A stretch of DNA of 64,000 nt, taken from the NCBI RefSeq assembly GCF_015694405.1, contig NZ_JADQDB010000001.1, forward strand, positions 124,001 to 188,000, in the 5' to 3' direction. Made by a program: the position numbers and the translations under genes. Under the pieces are notes generated by a model. It did not search any database and was not told the DNA's origin. It saw nothing but the letters and a program-made list of their open reading frames with translations. The stretch comes from Pelagibacterium limicola. GTDB lineage: Bacteria; Pseudomonadota; Alphaproteobacteria; Rhizobiales; Devosiaceae. Shown in pieces: positions 21,182-30,503 of this stretch (positions within the stretch are counted from its first letter, which is position 1; each line of letters opens with the position of its first letter).

Positions 21182-22138
21182 ATGCGCGCAAGTCGGTTGC
21201 TATCCATCCTCACCACCCTTCAGGCGAAGGGACACGTCACCGCCCAGGCGCTCGCCGACGAGTGCGAGGTTTCCCTTCGCACGATCTATCGTGATGTCGA
21301 TGCACTCAGCGCGGCAGGCATCCCCATCTACAGCGAGCGCGGGAGCAGCGGCGGCTATCGGCTGCTCGACGGTTACCGGGTTCGCCTAAACGGTCTGTCG
21401 TCCACAGAGGCCGAAGCCATGTTTCTTGCCGGACTCACCCGGCAGGCGGCCGATCTCGGGCTTGGCGCCGTCGCGGCCAGTGCGCGCAAGAAGCTCCTGG
21501 CCGCCCTTCCCGCGGAAATGCGCCCCGGCGCGATGCGCGCCCGCTTCCACCTCGACGCGTCGGCTTGGTTCACCGAGGGCGAAAGCCTGAGCCTCCTCCC
21601 GCTGATAGCCGATGCAGTGTGGAACGAGCGTCCCCTGCGGATGCGCTACCGGAGCAAGGCAGCCGAGAGGGAGCGAAAGGTCGAGCCTCTCGGAATCGTC
21701 CTCAAGGGCGGTGTCTGGTATCTGGTCGCCCGGGACGGAGGCGGAGCCCGCACCTACCGGATATCCCGCATCGGACAGTTGGACGTGCTCGATAAACGCT
21801 TCGAATATCCAGCCGACTTCGATCTCGAAGCCTATTGGGCCGGAAGTACCCGGCGCTATGAAGCTGGACTTCATCCCAATCGCGCCGAAATCCGGCTCTC
21901 GCCGCGTGGCATCGCGATGATGGACGCCTTCCTGCCGCCCTATGCCCGCGCCGGAGCAGAGATCTCCCCAACGGTCGATGCCGAGGGCTGGCGACAGGTC
22001 ACGCTTTCAGTGGGCTCATATGAAAATGCAGCCCTCGACATCCTGCGCTTTGGCGCGGATGCCGAGGTACTGGGGCCGCCGGATTTCCGGGCCCAGATGG
22101 CGGAAATCACCGGCGCTTTGGCCAAGGTCTACGCTTGA
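21182..22138 (+). CDS. HTH/WYL-domain transcriptional regulator (YafY-like)
   Basis: A 318-residue protein. The N-terminal HTH of the DeoR-like HTH_11 type reads LLSILTTLQAKGHVTAQALADECEVSLRTIYRDVDAL, followed by GIPIYSERGSSGGYRLLDGY, the usual wing of YafY-type proteins. A WYL domain spans about residues 135-210 (RPLRMRYRSKAAERERKVEPLGIVLKGGVWYLVARD) and a WCX extension follows. WYL domains bind small ligands or nucleic acid. The ATG at 21182 matches the conserved MRASRLLSIL start. It is divergent from the exported RidA-like gene, its probable target, and convergent with the imine-reductase-like gene. Confidence 0.88.
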   Translation: MRASRLLSILTTLQAKGHVTAQALADECEVSLRTIYRDVDALSAAGIPIYSERGSSGGYRLLDGYRVRLNGLSSTEAEAMFLAGLTRQAADLGLGAVAASARKKLLAALPAEMRPGAMRARFHLDASAWFTEGESLSLLPLIADAVWNERPLRMRYRSKAAERERKVEPLGIVLKGGVWYLVARDGGGARTYRISRIGQLDVLDKRFEYPADFDLEAYWAGSTRRYEAGLHPNRAEIRLSPRGIAMMDAFLPPYARAGAEISPTVDAEGWRQVTLSVGSYENAALDILRFGADAEVLGPPDFRAQMAEITGALAKVYA

Positions 22139-22151
22139 CCGGGACCGTCGC

Positions 22152-23030
22152 CTATCCGGCCTGGCGGACAGGCGCGCTGAAACTTTCCACCAGCCCGGCT
22201 ATATCTTCGCCGCCACGCCCCTCGGCCACGCGGCGCGCCATGAGCGTATGCATATGCGCGAGTGACGACGCATCTATCCCCTGTGCCTTGCTGGCAGCCA
22301 TGATGTTTTCAATGCCGACCAGTTGCATGGCGAGAGCGGAGCCGCTTTGCGCGCTATAGTCCCCGCTTTCGATCTGTGCGCCGATCTCGGGGAGCACCTC
22401 GACCATCGCCGCCAGCCAGGCAACGGACATCTCGGTAAACGCCTCGATGGCGATTCCGCCACTCCTCGCCATTGCAACGCCGTGCAGAAACCCGCCGAAC
22501 AGGCCATACATCGCGCTGAGCAAGCCGAGATCACAGACGGAGGCCAGTCCAGGGTCCCGGCCAAGAAAGCGCGATTTCCCGAACGCCTCAAGCACAGGAG
22601 CGGCCCGGTCGAAGCCGGCCGTCGACCCCGAATAGAGGATGAATGCGTCCTGGCTGCCGATCATGGCGGGTACGGCCATGATTCCTCCGTCGACATAACG
22701 GCCGCCGCGTGCCGCTACCCAATCGGCCATCTCTCGCGCTTCCTCGGGCTTGCCGTTGGTGAGGTTGATGACGGTGCGGCCGTCGAGATACCCCGAAACC
22801 GGCTCCAGAACTGCACGGACCGCGCGGTAGTCGAGAAGGCAGACGACGACAAGCGCCGCTCTTGAAAGGGCCTCCGCCGCCGAACCTGCTATGTCGGCAT
22901 CGAGCCCGGAAAAGGCCGCGGCTCTTTCCGGGCTGCGGTTCCAGAGCAGGGGTCGCCGCCTCGCGGCGATCAATACCCGCGCCAACGCAGATCCCATGTC
23001 TCCCAACCCTATGACTGCAACTCTGCTCAT
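22152..23030 (-). CDS. NAD(P)-dependent imine-reductase-like dehydrogenase
   Basis: A 292-residue member of the 6-phosphogluconate/3-hydroxyisobutyrate dehydrogenase superfamily. The Rossmann fold starts VAVIGLGDMGSALARVL, with an Arg pair after strand 2 (LLWNRSPERA) that favours NADPH. The block GGRYVDGGIMAVPAMIGSQDAFILYSG and the helix VCDLGLLSAMYGLFGG, with an Asp at the imine-reductase catalytic position, resemble imine reductases rather than hydroxy-acid dehydrogenases, which carry a catalytic lysine here. The natural substrate is unknown. It overlaps the SDR gene by four bases (ATGA), so the two are translated together. Confidence 0.8.
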   Translation of the reverse strand: MSRVAVIGLGDMGSALARVLIAARRRPLLWNRSPERAAAFSGLDADIAGSAAEALSRAALVVVCLLDYRAVRAVLEPVSGYLDGRTVINLTNGKPEEAREMADWVAARGGRYVDGGIMAVPAMIGSQDAFILYSGSTAGFDRAAPVLEAFGKSRFLGRDPGLASVCDLGLLSAMYGLFGGFLHGVAMARSGGIAIEAFTEMSVAWLAAMVEVLPEIGAQIESGDYSAQSGSALAMQLVGIENIMAASKAQGIDASSLAHMHTLMARRVAEGRGGEDIAGLVESFSAPVRQAG

Positions 23031-23794
23031 GCTTCAGTTCCCATTGGCGCGTCCATCTGCGAGATGCCGCCATCGACCGGCAATTCGACCCCGGTGGTGA
23101 ATGTCGCATCGAAGGCCAGGAACAGCACCGCGCTAGCAACCTCGTCCGGCGTGCCATGGCGCTTCATCGGCGTCGCCGCATCGCCTATTGCGTGGATTTC
23201 CGCCCGCTCTTCAGGCGTCGCATCGGCAATCCCCAGCGTTGGCGTGTCGATGAATCCGGGCGCCACCATGTTGACGCGTATGTCGCGCGGGAGCAATTCT
23301 ACCGCCATCGTCCTGGCGAAGGCCTTCACCGCCGCCTTCGTCCCGGCATAGACGGCAAGTCCGGGGCTCGCATTCCCGGGCGTCACGGTTGTAAAGACGA
23401 AACTCCCCCCATTGCGCACCAGCGGCGCAAGCCGCTGCGCGGCAAAGAAGATGCCTTTGGCGTTGGTGGCAAAATACCTGTCATACGTCGCTTCATTCAC
23501 CGCCTCGAAGAGCTCGAAAATACCGATCCCGGCATTGGCGAAAACGAAATCGGCCGCTCCGAAGGTTTTGTTCACTGCTTCCGCCAGCGCCTCGATATCC
23601 GCCATGCGGGTAATATCGGCCGCCACCGCATGAGCCCGGCGTCCCAGCGTCTGGGCTGCCTTTGCCACGTTCTCGGGGTTACGACCGGTCACGATGACTT
23701 CGGCACCTCCGTCGACCAGCCGCCTCGCCACCGCTAGCCCCATGCCATGCGTGCCGCCCACGATCACACATTTCCTGCCTGCATACCCATCCAT
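23027..23794 (-). CDS. Short-chain dehydrogenase/reductase
   Basis: A 255-residue classical SDR. It has the cofactor motif VGGTHGMGLAVARRL, an Arg after strand 2 (TGRNPEN) suggesting NADPH, the NAG motif (FANAGIGIFE), the catalytic serine region FTTVTPGNASP and the YxxxK pair in YAGTKAAVKAF. The canonical active-site Ser is replaced by a Thr-Pro-Gly-Asn context, which may alter activity. It ends in GVELPVDGGISQ, as most family members do. It is the first gene of a two-gene operon with the imine-reductase-like enzyme, divergent from a LysR regulator 109 bases away. Confidence 0.88.
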   Translation of the reverse strand: MDGYAGRKCVIVGGTHGMGLAVARRLVDGGAEVIVTGRNPENVAKAAQTLGRRAHAVAADITRMADIEALAEAVNKTFGAADFVFANAGIGIFELFEAVNEATYDRYFATNAKGIFFAAQRLAPLVRNGGSFVFTTVTPGNASPGLAVYAGTKAAVKAFARTMAVELLPRDIRVNMVAPGFIDTPTLGIADATPEERAEIHAIGDAATPMKRHGTPDEVASAVLFLAFDATFTTGVELPVDGGISQMDAPMGTEA

Positions 23795-23847
23795 TGCGAA
23801 ATCTCTCTTGTTTGGTTCAATGTGGGATAAGATGTTTATGTGAACGA

Positions 23848-23884
23848 TGGTTGCCTAGAGGCTTGGATAGGGACTGAGCAACCA
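23848..23884. promoter_or_regulatory. Inverted repeat between the SDR and LysR genes
   Basis: TGGTTGC at 23848-23854 mirrors GCAACCA at 23878-23884 with a 23-base spacer, in the 109-base gap between divergent genes. It could be the binding region of the LysR protein, though typical LysR half-sites are closer together. Confidence 0.35.
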
Positions 23885-23903
23885 CATATATGGACGATAA
23901 CTC

Positions 23904-24797
23904 ATGCTGAACCTCAACGACCTGTCCCTGTTCGTCCGCGTCGTGGATCATGGCGGTTTCGCCCCGGCCTCGCGGGCGCTGAGCATTCCCAAATCGACCT
24001 TGAGCAAAAGGATCGGCGAGCTTGAGCGCGCGATGAACGTCCGCTTGATCCAGCGCACGTCGCGTCATTTCGCTGTCACCGAGCTTGGAGCCGAGGTTCA
24101 TCGTCATGCCACCGCCATGCTTATCGAAGCGGAGGCCGTCGAAAATACCATCATGGGCAGGTTGGCCGAGCCGAGCGGAACAGTGCGGATCACCGCCTCG
24201 GTTCCCGTGGTTCAGATGACGCTGGCGCCTATCATGCCCGAACTGGCCCACACCTATCCCCGCCTGCGCCTCGCGCTCCACACATCGGACCGCATGATCG
24301 ATATCGTGAAGGAAGGCTTCGACATCGCAATCCGCTCCCATTTTTCACCGCTTCCCGACTCCGACCTCGTCCAGCACAGGCTTTCAGCGGATCCGGTCTG
24401 GCTCGTCGCGTCGCCCGGTTACCTCGAACGGTGCGGCACGCCTCTCTTCCCTGACGACCTTGCGGCCCATGACGGTCTGATTTCCGAGATCGACGGCGGC
24501 GGCTGGTCCCTCACGGGTCACGAAGGTATCGCAACCTCCGTGCGTCCGATCCCACGTTATTACGCTAACGAAAGCACCGCGCTTCTCGCCGCCGCGCAGT
24601 CAGGCCTCGGCATCGTTGCCCTTCCTGCCACGTTCTGCCAGGAACACATTGACGGCGGACACCTCGCGCGCGTCCTCCCTGAGTGGACGGCAGGAACCGT
24701 GACGACCACCCTCCTCGTGCCCCACAAACGGGGCCAGCTTCCCTCGGTTAGAACCGTCATCGATTTCATCGCCACCCATGTAAACGCCCGACGGTGA
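23904..24797 (+). CDS. LysR-family transcriptional regulator
   Basis: A 297-residue protein with an N-terminal winged helix (GFAPASRALSIPKSTLSKRIGELERAMNVRLIQRTSRH) and a periplasmic-binding-like effector domain (GTVRITASVPVVQMTLAPIMPEL, IVKEGFDIAIRS). This is the DsdC/CrgA-like branch that often regulates adjacent divergent SDR or oxidoreductase genes. The target is inferred to be the SDR and imine-reductase-like operon. The ligand is not predictable. The cytochrome P450 gene follows on the same strand after 73 bases. Confidence 0.87.
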   Translation: MLNLNDLSLFVRVVDHGGFAPASRALSIPKSTLSKRIGELERAMNVRLIQRTSRHFAVTELGAEVHRHATAMLIEAEAVENTIMGRLAEPSGTVRITASVPVVQMTLAPIMPELAHTYPRLRLALHTSDRMIDIVKEGFDIAIRSHFSPLPDSDLVQHRLSADPVWLVASPGYLERCGTPLFPDDLAAHDGLISEIDGGGWSLTGHEGIATSVRPIPRYYANESTALLAAAQSGLGIVALPATFCQEHIDGGHLARVLPEWTAGTVTTTLLVPHKRGQLPSVRTVIDFIATHVNARR

Positions 24798-24870
24798 CAG
24801 GGAACCAGATGCGCGCGACTGGGCTTCCCTCCATGAGCGGCAGCAACCCATCCGCCGGCAAGGAGCCCCG

Positions 24871-26277
24871 ATGGACCAAACAAACCCTACGGCAAAAATC
24901 GTTTCCCGACATGCCGTTTCGCGTGCCAGCATTCCCGATACGCTCGCGATCCTGCGGGACGTTATCCTGCCGACGTTAGGGAAAGGGCCACTTGTCCGAC
25001 GCAGAAAAATGGTGGGGTATTCCGAACGACACGGGCTCAACGACAAGGCGGTCCGGCGCATGCAAAAGCTGCGCCGCAAATACGGACCGGGCCCCTTGAT
25101 CCTCCCCATTCCGTTCCGGCGGCAAGCGGTGGTGCTTTCGGCGGAGGATGCAACCGCCATCCTCGATGGCTCGCCCGAGCCGTTCGCGGCGGCAACTCTC
25201 GAAAAGCGCGCGGCACTTAGTCATTTTGAGCCGGACGTTGCCCTCGCCTCGCAAGGTGAAGACCGCGACAAGCGGCGACGCCTGAATGTCGATACGCTTG
25301 AGCCCCAGTGCCCGGTGCATCCAATGGCCTCCGGTTTTGCCGCCATTGTCGCCGAGGAAATGGAAGCGATTTCAAATAAGGCCCTCGCCAGCGGCACCCT
25401 CGATTGGGACACCTTCTTTTCCGGGTGGTACCGTATGGTCCGCCGGATTGTGCTTGGCCGCGAAGCGAGGGACGATGCAGAACTGACGGACCTTCTGGAA
25501 AAACTCCGCTATCGCGCCAATTACGCGTTTCTGCGACCCAAGGATCACAGCGGGCGCGATGCGCTCCTGAAGCGCCTAAGCCGTTATGTCGAACACGGCG
25601 ACCCCGAAAGCCTGGCGGGACGCATGGCCCGGGCGTGTACCGATCCCGAGCAGAAACCACACCATCAACTGCCGCAATACCTCTTTGCCTTCGACCCTGG
25701 AGCGATGGCCAGTTTTCGCGCCCTTGCGCTGCTCTCGGCCCACCCGCACGTGGAGCGGGACGTACGTGCGGAACTCGCCCAAGCGGGACAAAGCTCCACT
25801 CCTCCGCTCGATTTGACTCGCGCCTGCTATCTGGAATCCCTGCGCCTGTGGCCGACAACGCCGGCAATTCTCCGGGAAACCACACAACCTGTGCAATGGG
25901 CAGAGGGACAGATCGATCGCGGCACCCACATCCTGATCTATGCTCCGTTTTTCCATCGTGACGACGAAACGTTTGAGCAGGCGCATGTTTTCGCCCCCGA
26001 GCTCTGGATAAACCGTGTCTCGCGCCCCGATCTCGCGCTGGTCCCCTTCAGCCATGGCCCCGTCATCTGCCCGGCGGCACAATTTGTGCCGATGATCGCA
26101 TCCTTCGCGCTCCGCGAGCTCTTGAACAGGATGGTCATCGCCCTCCATGACGCCAGCCGTTTGCGGCCAGATCGCCTGCCGGGGACATTGGACAACTACA
26201 CGCTGCGGTTTTCGGTCGCCGGACGGACAGATCCTGTGGAACCGTCCGGTAAAAACGGGATGCCCGACGTCTCGTAA
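24871..26277 (+). CDS. Atypical cytochrome P450
   Basis: A 468-residue soluble haem protein. The P450 fold is supported by the K-helix ExxR motif (Glu322-Arg325 in YLESLRLWP) and the haem loop FSHGPVICPAAQ, with Cys400 as the thiolate ligand. The loop has Val where Arg or His normally contacts the haem propionate. The I-helix reads LFAFDPGAMASFRA (residues 271-284) and lacks the usual acid-alcohol (D/E-T) pair used in oxygen activation. It may thus use peroxide or have a non-monooxygenase role; this is inference. AAGGAG precedes the ATG. No ferredoxin or reductase gene is nearby. Confidence 0.85.
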   Translation: MDQTNPTAKIVSRHAVSRASIPDTLAILRDVILPTLGKGPLVRRRKMVGYSERHGLNDKAVRRMQKLRRKYGPGPLILPIPFRRQAVVLSAEDATAILDGSPEPFAAATLEKRAALSHFEPDVALASQGEDRDKRRRLNVDTLEPQCPVHPMASGFAAIVAEEMEAISNKALASGTLDWDTFFSGWYRMVRRIVLGREARDDAELTDLLEKLRYRANYAFLRPKDHSGRDALLKRLSRYVEHGDPESLAGRMARACTDPEQKPHHQLPQYLFAFDPGAMASFRALALLSAHPHVERDVRAELAQAGQSSTPPLDLTRACYLESLRLWPTTPAILRETTQPVQWAEGQIDRGTHILIYAPFFHRDDETFEQAHVFAPELWINRVSRPDLALVPFSHGPVICPAAQFVPMIASFALRELLNRMVIALHDASRLRPDRLPGTLDNYTLRFSVAGRTDPVEPSGKNGMPDVS

Positions 26278-26346
26278 TTGGCCAGACGAGGAAAGCTCGT
26301 CGCATTCATGCGGAGGCCGGGCCTGCCGAACGAGTGCGGGAAAGCC

Positions 26347-27663
26347 TCAAACGAACCCCGACTTGAGCCAGCTTCCCAACCGGGCAAAATACCCATCCGA
26401 CCCCGTGAGTTTGCGCACCGCCTTGGGGCGAACATATTCGTTCCCGCACACCTGCGGATAGACTAGCATTCCGGCGACCGCCGAAAAGGCAGGCCCCCGC
26501 GCGCGTTCGGGCAGCCCGGAAATGCCCAAGGGGCGCCCGTTACGCACATTGCGCGCCAGCATCCGGCGCGCCAGTTCCGGCAGGCCCGTCAAATCGGACG
26601 CTCCACCCGTCAAGACCAGCCGCCGCCCGGATATGTCCATCATTCCCGTCGCCTGCATCCGGTCGCGGATCGCGTTGAGAACTTCCTCTACCCGTGGGCG
26701 GATGATGCGGGTAAGCATTTCGCGTGAGATCGAGTTCGGCGCCTCGTGCGAAGTCGCCCCGATCGGCATGACGGTGATGACGTCCGCCTCGTCCCCCTGC
26801 CCCGAAAGACAAGATCCGTAAAGGGTCTTCAGCCGCTCCGCGTCCGCCATGCTCACCGAGAGTTGGCGCGCGATATCGAGCGTGATGTGATGTCCTCCGA
26901 TGGCAAGGGCGTCGGCATAGACCAGATGCCCCTCCGCAAACACCGAAACCGAGGTGGTCGCCCCGCCCATGTCGATGCAGGCCACGCCAAGATCGGCTTC
27001 ATCATCGACCAGCGTTGAAAGCCCCGAGGCATAAGGCGTCGCCATCAGCGCCTCGACCTCGAGATGGCAGCGGTTGAGCGCCAGTTCGATGTTGCGCATC
27101 GCGAGCGTTTCCGCGCTGATCACCGCGACGTTGACCCCGAGCGTCTCGCCCACCATGCCGCGCGGATCGCGCACCCCCTTCTGCCCGTCCAGCGCATAGC
27201 CGATGGGCAGCGCATGGACGATCGAACGCTCGTCGCGCACCGAACGCTGGTTGACCGCGATCAGCACCCGGGAAATATCGGACGCCTCCACCTCATGCCC
27301 ATCGAGCGACACGCTGGCCGAGAACGTTTCAGACCCCAGCCGCCCGGCCGTCACGTTGACGATGACCGACTGCACGGTAATTCCCGCGGCGCGCTCGGCC
27401 ATTCCGACCACCGAGCGGATTGCCTGTTCCGCCTTTTCGAGATCGGTCACCACGCCGCTCTTGACGCCTGCGGATGGACCGTAGCCGAAGCCGATGATTT
27501 CTGCCTTGTGGGTGCGGCCCTTGAGCGCTTTGCCCTCGGATCGTGGCACCAGCCGCGCGATCACGCAGCACATTTTGGTCGAGCCGATGTCGAGCACGGT
27601 CACAAGGCTCGAACGCCCCGGCTGTACTGGCTTCAGCCGCGCTGTCATTGCATCGGTGATCAT
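26347..27663 (-). CDS. ftsA: Cell division protein FtsA
   Basis: A 438-residue actin-like ATPase that tethers FtsZ to the membrane and recruits late division proteins. The phosphate-1 loop is VLDIGSTKMCCVIA; the SHS2/1C insertion follows; phosphate-2 and adenosine motifs are GVACIDMGGATTSVSVF and RLVLTGGASDLTGL. The C-terminus (YFARLGSWLKSGF) is the amphipathic membrane-targeting helix. It follows ftsQ with no intervening base (stop TAA directly before ATG). The downstream neighbour is not ftsZ but the 3' end of the convergent P450 gene. Confidence 0.96.
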   Translation of the reverse strand: MITDAMTARLKPVQPGRSSLVTVLDIGSTKMCCVIARLVPRSEGKALKGRTHKAEIIGFGYGPSAGVKSGVVTDLEKAEQAIRSVVGMAERAAGITVQSVIVNVTAGRLGSETFSASVSLDGHEVEASDISRVLIAVNQRSVRDERSIVHALPIGYALDGQKGVRDPRGMVGETLGVNVAVISAETLAMRNIELALNRCHLEVEALMATPYASGLSTLVDDEADLGVACIDMGGATTSVSVFAEGHLVYADALAIGGHHITLDIARQLSVSMADAERLKTLYGSCLSGQGDEADVITVMPIGATSHEAPNSISREMLTRIIRPRVEEVLNAIRDRMQATGMMDISGRRLVLTGGASDLTGLPELARRMLARNVRNGRPLGISGLPERARGPAFSAVAGMLVYPQVCGNEYVRPKAVRKLTGSDGYFARLGSWLKSGFV

Positions 27664-28599
27664 TTAGCCTTCATCTCGAGGAGTTGGGCGTACAGCCACA
27701 TATTGGGGGATTCGCATATCGATCAGGTCTACATCGCGTGCGAGTAGCTCATGATCGCGATTATAGCGATTGAGTTTTTCGAGCGCGGCCACGACGCCAT
27801 GTTCGGGCAGTTGCACGCGCAGGCCGGTATAGTAGATGAGATCCCAACGCCGGTCGGCGATCCTGCTCAGCGCAGCGAGATCGGTATTGAGGTCGGGAAA
27901 CCGGTTCATGAGCGTAATCATTGCCAGCGCGTCGTCCCCCGCGCCTTCCCCGATCACCAGCGTCAGTTCGCCATTCTCGAACCCGGCCGGCGCGATCGGC
28001 TGTCCCTTGGCATCGATCAGCATGGTGAGCCCATCGATGCGCCAGCGTGCGACCGGCACTTTCTCGGTAATGGTGACAATAATCGAGTCCGGGTAGACCT
28101 TGCGGATTGTAGCCGTTTCGACCGACGGGATTTCCTCGATCCGCAACCGCGCCGCTTCGGCATCCAACCCCAGCGTATTGGTAAAGTCCCGGATGGCGAG
28201 TGCGCGGATAACGTCGGCCTCGCGGGTCAAGGCCTGCCCCGTAATCTCGATTTGTGCCACGCCGAACCCGGCCTCGGCTACCTGTCCCGTGACGAGATGG
28301 GAAACGATCGTTATTCCCTCGTGCAATTCATCGCGGAGCATATAGCCGGCTATCCCCGCGCCGACGAGGCAGAGCAAGATGATTGCCCGGAAGGCCATCC
28401 GCCGGTGCAGGACCCACAGGTTTGCAAGCCGCACCATGAGCCCGCCTCGGCGGCGGACAGGAACGGGCAAGCCTGAGCGCACCGCGAGCGAACGTTCTCG
28501 AAGGATCGGCTTGATCGGCTCTGCGGGTTTCAGGCGCGGACGGGAACTGTTGGGAGCGGGAGGCGCGGACACGGCATCGCTACGCCTTACCTGTTGCAA
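27664..28599 (-). CDS. ftsQ: Cell division protein FtsQ
   Basis: A 311-residue bitopic membrane protein. A basic, Pro-rich cytoplasmic tail (about 70 residues) is followed by one membrane segment (MAFRAIILLCLVGAGIAGYML), a POTRA domain (VAQIEITGQALTREADVIRAL, with KVYPDSIIVTITEKVPVARW) and a beta domain. FtsQ links early and late divisome proteins. The start is TTG at 28599, supported by GGAGG seven bases upstream, and lies inside the end of ddl (13-base overlap), so translation is coupled. Confidence 0.93.
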   Translation of the reverse strand: MQQVRRSDAVSAPPAPNSSRPRLKPAEPIKPILRERSLAVRSGLPVPVRRRGGLMVRLANLWVLHRRMAFRAIILLCLVGAGIAGYMLRDELHEGITIVSHLVTGQVAEAGFGVAQIEITGQALTREADVIRALAIRDFTNTLGLDAEAARLRIEEIPSVETATIRKVYPDSIIVTITEKVPVARWRIDGLTMLIDAKGQPIAPAGFENGELTLVIGEGAGDDALAMITLMNRFPDLNTDLAALSRIADRRWDLIYYTGLRVQLPEHGVVAALEKLNRYNRDHELLARDVDLIDMRIPQYVAVRPTPRDEG

Positions 28600-29507
28600 C
28601 TCGCATCCTCCACAATCCAGCTAACCAGCTCTTCGAACGTATGTCCTGCGTGCGCCGCCAGTTCTGGAACGAGGGAGGTTTTGGTCATGCCCGGCTGGGT
28701 GTTGATTTCCAGACAGACAAGTTCGCCATCGTCTCCGCCGCGCGGGTCGTAACGGAAGTCCGTTCGAGTCACTCCCCGGCAGCCAAGCGCGGCGTGCGCT
28801 TTGAGCGCCATTTTCTGAATTTTTTCGTAAATTTTCGGTGAAATTTGCGCAGGAATAACGTGGTTGCTCCCACCCGCAGCGTACTTTGCCTCGTAATTAT
28901 AGAAGGCCAGATCGGTAACGATCTCGGTTACGGCCAACGCCACGTCACCCATGACTGCGCAGGTTAGCTCGCGGCCGGGAATGAATCGCTCGACCATCAG
29001 GTCCTCGTCGCCGTCCCAGTCGGAGCGCAGGATTTCCTGCGGCGGGTGCTCCTGCCCCTCCTTGACGATGAACACATTGACGCTCGACCCGTCATTATAC
29101 GGCTTCACCACATAAGGCGGCGTCATGACGTGCTGACGGGCAATGTCGGCGCGCGCGGCGATCACGTGATCGGTCACCGGCACGCCAGCCGCCTTGAACA
29201 TCACCTTGGCCTGATGCTTGTCCATCGCCAGCGCGGAAGCCAGCACGCCCGAATGTGTATAGGGAAGCCCGAGAATCTCCAGCAGGCCCTGGATCGTCCC
29301 GTCCTCGCCAAACCGCCCATGCAGCGCGTTGAACACGGCATCGGGCTTGAGCCTGGTCAGCACCTGGGCGATATCGCGGCCCACGTCGATCTCGGTGACC
29401 TCATACCCCGAATTACGCAACGCTTCCGCACACTGCGCTCCCGAACTGAGCGAAACCTCCCGCTCATGGGACCATCCGCCTTTTAGGAGTGCAACGTGCT
29501 TGGTCAT
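28587..29507 (-). CDS. ddl: D-alanine-D-alanine ligase
   Basis: A 306-residue ATP-grasp enzyme that makes the D-Ala-D-Ala dipeptide of peptidoglycan precursors. Motifs include LLKGGWSHEREVSLSSG, the GRFGEDGTIQGLLEILGLPYTHSGVLASALAMDK region (read in segments), the ATP-grasp core PYVVKPYNDGSSVNVFIV, and the metal-binding LVCLEINTQPGMT. It lies between murB (18 bases upstream) and ftsQ (overlapping). Confidence 0.96.
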   Translation of the reverse strand: MTKHVALLKGGWSHEREVSLSSGAQCAEALRNSGYEVTEIDVGRDIAQVLTRLKPDAVFNALHGRFGEDGTIQGLLEILGLPYTHSGVLASALAMDKHQAKVMFKAAGVPVTDHVIAARADIARQHVMTPPYVVKPYNDGSSVNVFIVKEGQEHPPQEILRSDWDGDEDLMVERFIPGRELTCAVMGDVALAVTEIVTDLAFYNYEAKYAAGGSNHVIPAQISPKIYEKIQKMALKAHAALGCRGVTRTDFRYDPRGGDDGELVCLEINTQPGMTKTSLVPELAAHAGHTFEELVSWIVEDASCNR

Positions 29508-29525
29508 TAATTCTATCCCACAATC

Positions 29526-30503
29526 TCAAGCGACGCCCGCAAAGACGCCGCCATCCAAAAACTCTTGAACCTCGCGCCCGGGCTCGAACCGACCCATGCG
29601 GCGAATTTCCCATTGCAATTCGATCCCTGAAGTCTCGCGTACCCGCCTGCGCACCGTCTCCCCGAGCATTTCGATATCATGCGCGCTTGCTGCATCGAGA
29701 TTGACGAGGAAATTGGCGTGCATCTCGGAAACCTGAGCATCGCCGATCCGCAAGCCCCTGCACCCCGCCTCATCGACCAGCTTCCAGGCGGAGTGTCCCT
29801 CCGGGTTCTTGAATGTCGACCCGCCGGTCCGCGTGTTGGTCGGCTGCGTGCTCTCGCGCCGGTCGGTGATGTCCCTCATCTTGGCGAGAATTGCCTCGCG
29901 GTCTCCGGGGAGGCCTTCAAACACTGCTGACGTGAATATCACGCCCTCCGGCCCGTTCGACTGACGGTACCGATAGGCCATGTCGGCATTGGAGAGTTCG
30001 ACGATCTCGCCCTGGCGGTTGACCCCGCGCAGCGATACCACGCGCTGGTTGGTCTCCGTGCCGTAGCATCCCGCGTTCATGTAGAGCGCCCCGCCGACGG
30101 CTCCCGGGATGCCCCGGAAGAATTCCAGCCCGTCGATCCCCGCATTGGCCGCCGTGGTCGCGACCTTTACGTCCGGAAGCCCGGCCCCGACCCGGATGCG
30201 GTTGCCTTCAAGTATCTCTGCCCCGCCAAACGCCTTCGCTGGCAGTTTGATCACCACGCCTTCGATGCCACCGTCCCGGATCAGGAGGTTCGAGCCCAGC
30301 CCGATCACCGTGACCTTAATCCCCTCGGGCAAATGCTTCAGAAAAAAGGCCAGGTCGGCCTCGTCCGCAGGCTCGAAGAAAAGCTGCGCTGGCCCGCCCA
30401 CGCGGAACCAGCTCACCTTGGCAAGCGGCTGATTGGCAATCAGATTGCCCCGGATATTGCCGATCCAGTTCCCGAACTCGGGTAGAAGGTCGGCAAAGCT
30501 CAT
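29526..30503 (-). CDS. murB: UDP-N-acetylenolpyruvoylglucosamine reductase
   Basis: A 325-residue FAD-dependent reductase that makes UDP-MurNAc. The FAD-binding PCMH fold is seen in [17 protein letters not shown] and [33 protein letters not shown] is typical. The catalytic serine lies in [13 protein letters not shown] and the closing Glu in ISEM-like [10 protein letters not shown] context. I place the start at 30503 ([10 protein letters not shown]), where ATGA overlaps the murC stop; the frame continues upstream inside murC. Confidence 0.95.
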   Translation of the reverse strand: MSFADLLPEFGNWIGNIRGNLIANQPLAKVSWFRVGGPAQLFFEPADEADLAFFLKHLPEGIKVTVIGLGSNLLIRDGGIEGVVIKLPAKAFGGAEILEGNRIRVGAGLPDVKVATTAANAGIDGLEFFRGIPGAVGGALYMNAGCYGTETNQRVVSLRGVNRQGEIVELSNADMAYRYRQSNGPEGVIFTSAVFEGLPGDREAILAKMRDITDRRESTQPTNTRTGGSTFKNPEGHSAWKLVDEAGCRGLRIGDAQVSEMHANFLVNLDAASAHDIEMLGETVRRRVRETSGIELQWEIRRMGRFEPGREVQEFLDGGVFAGVA

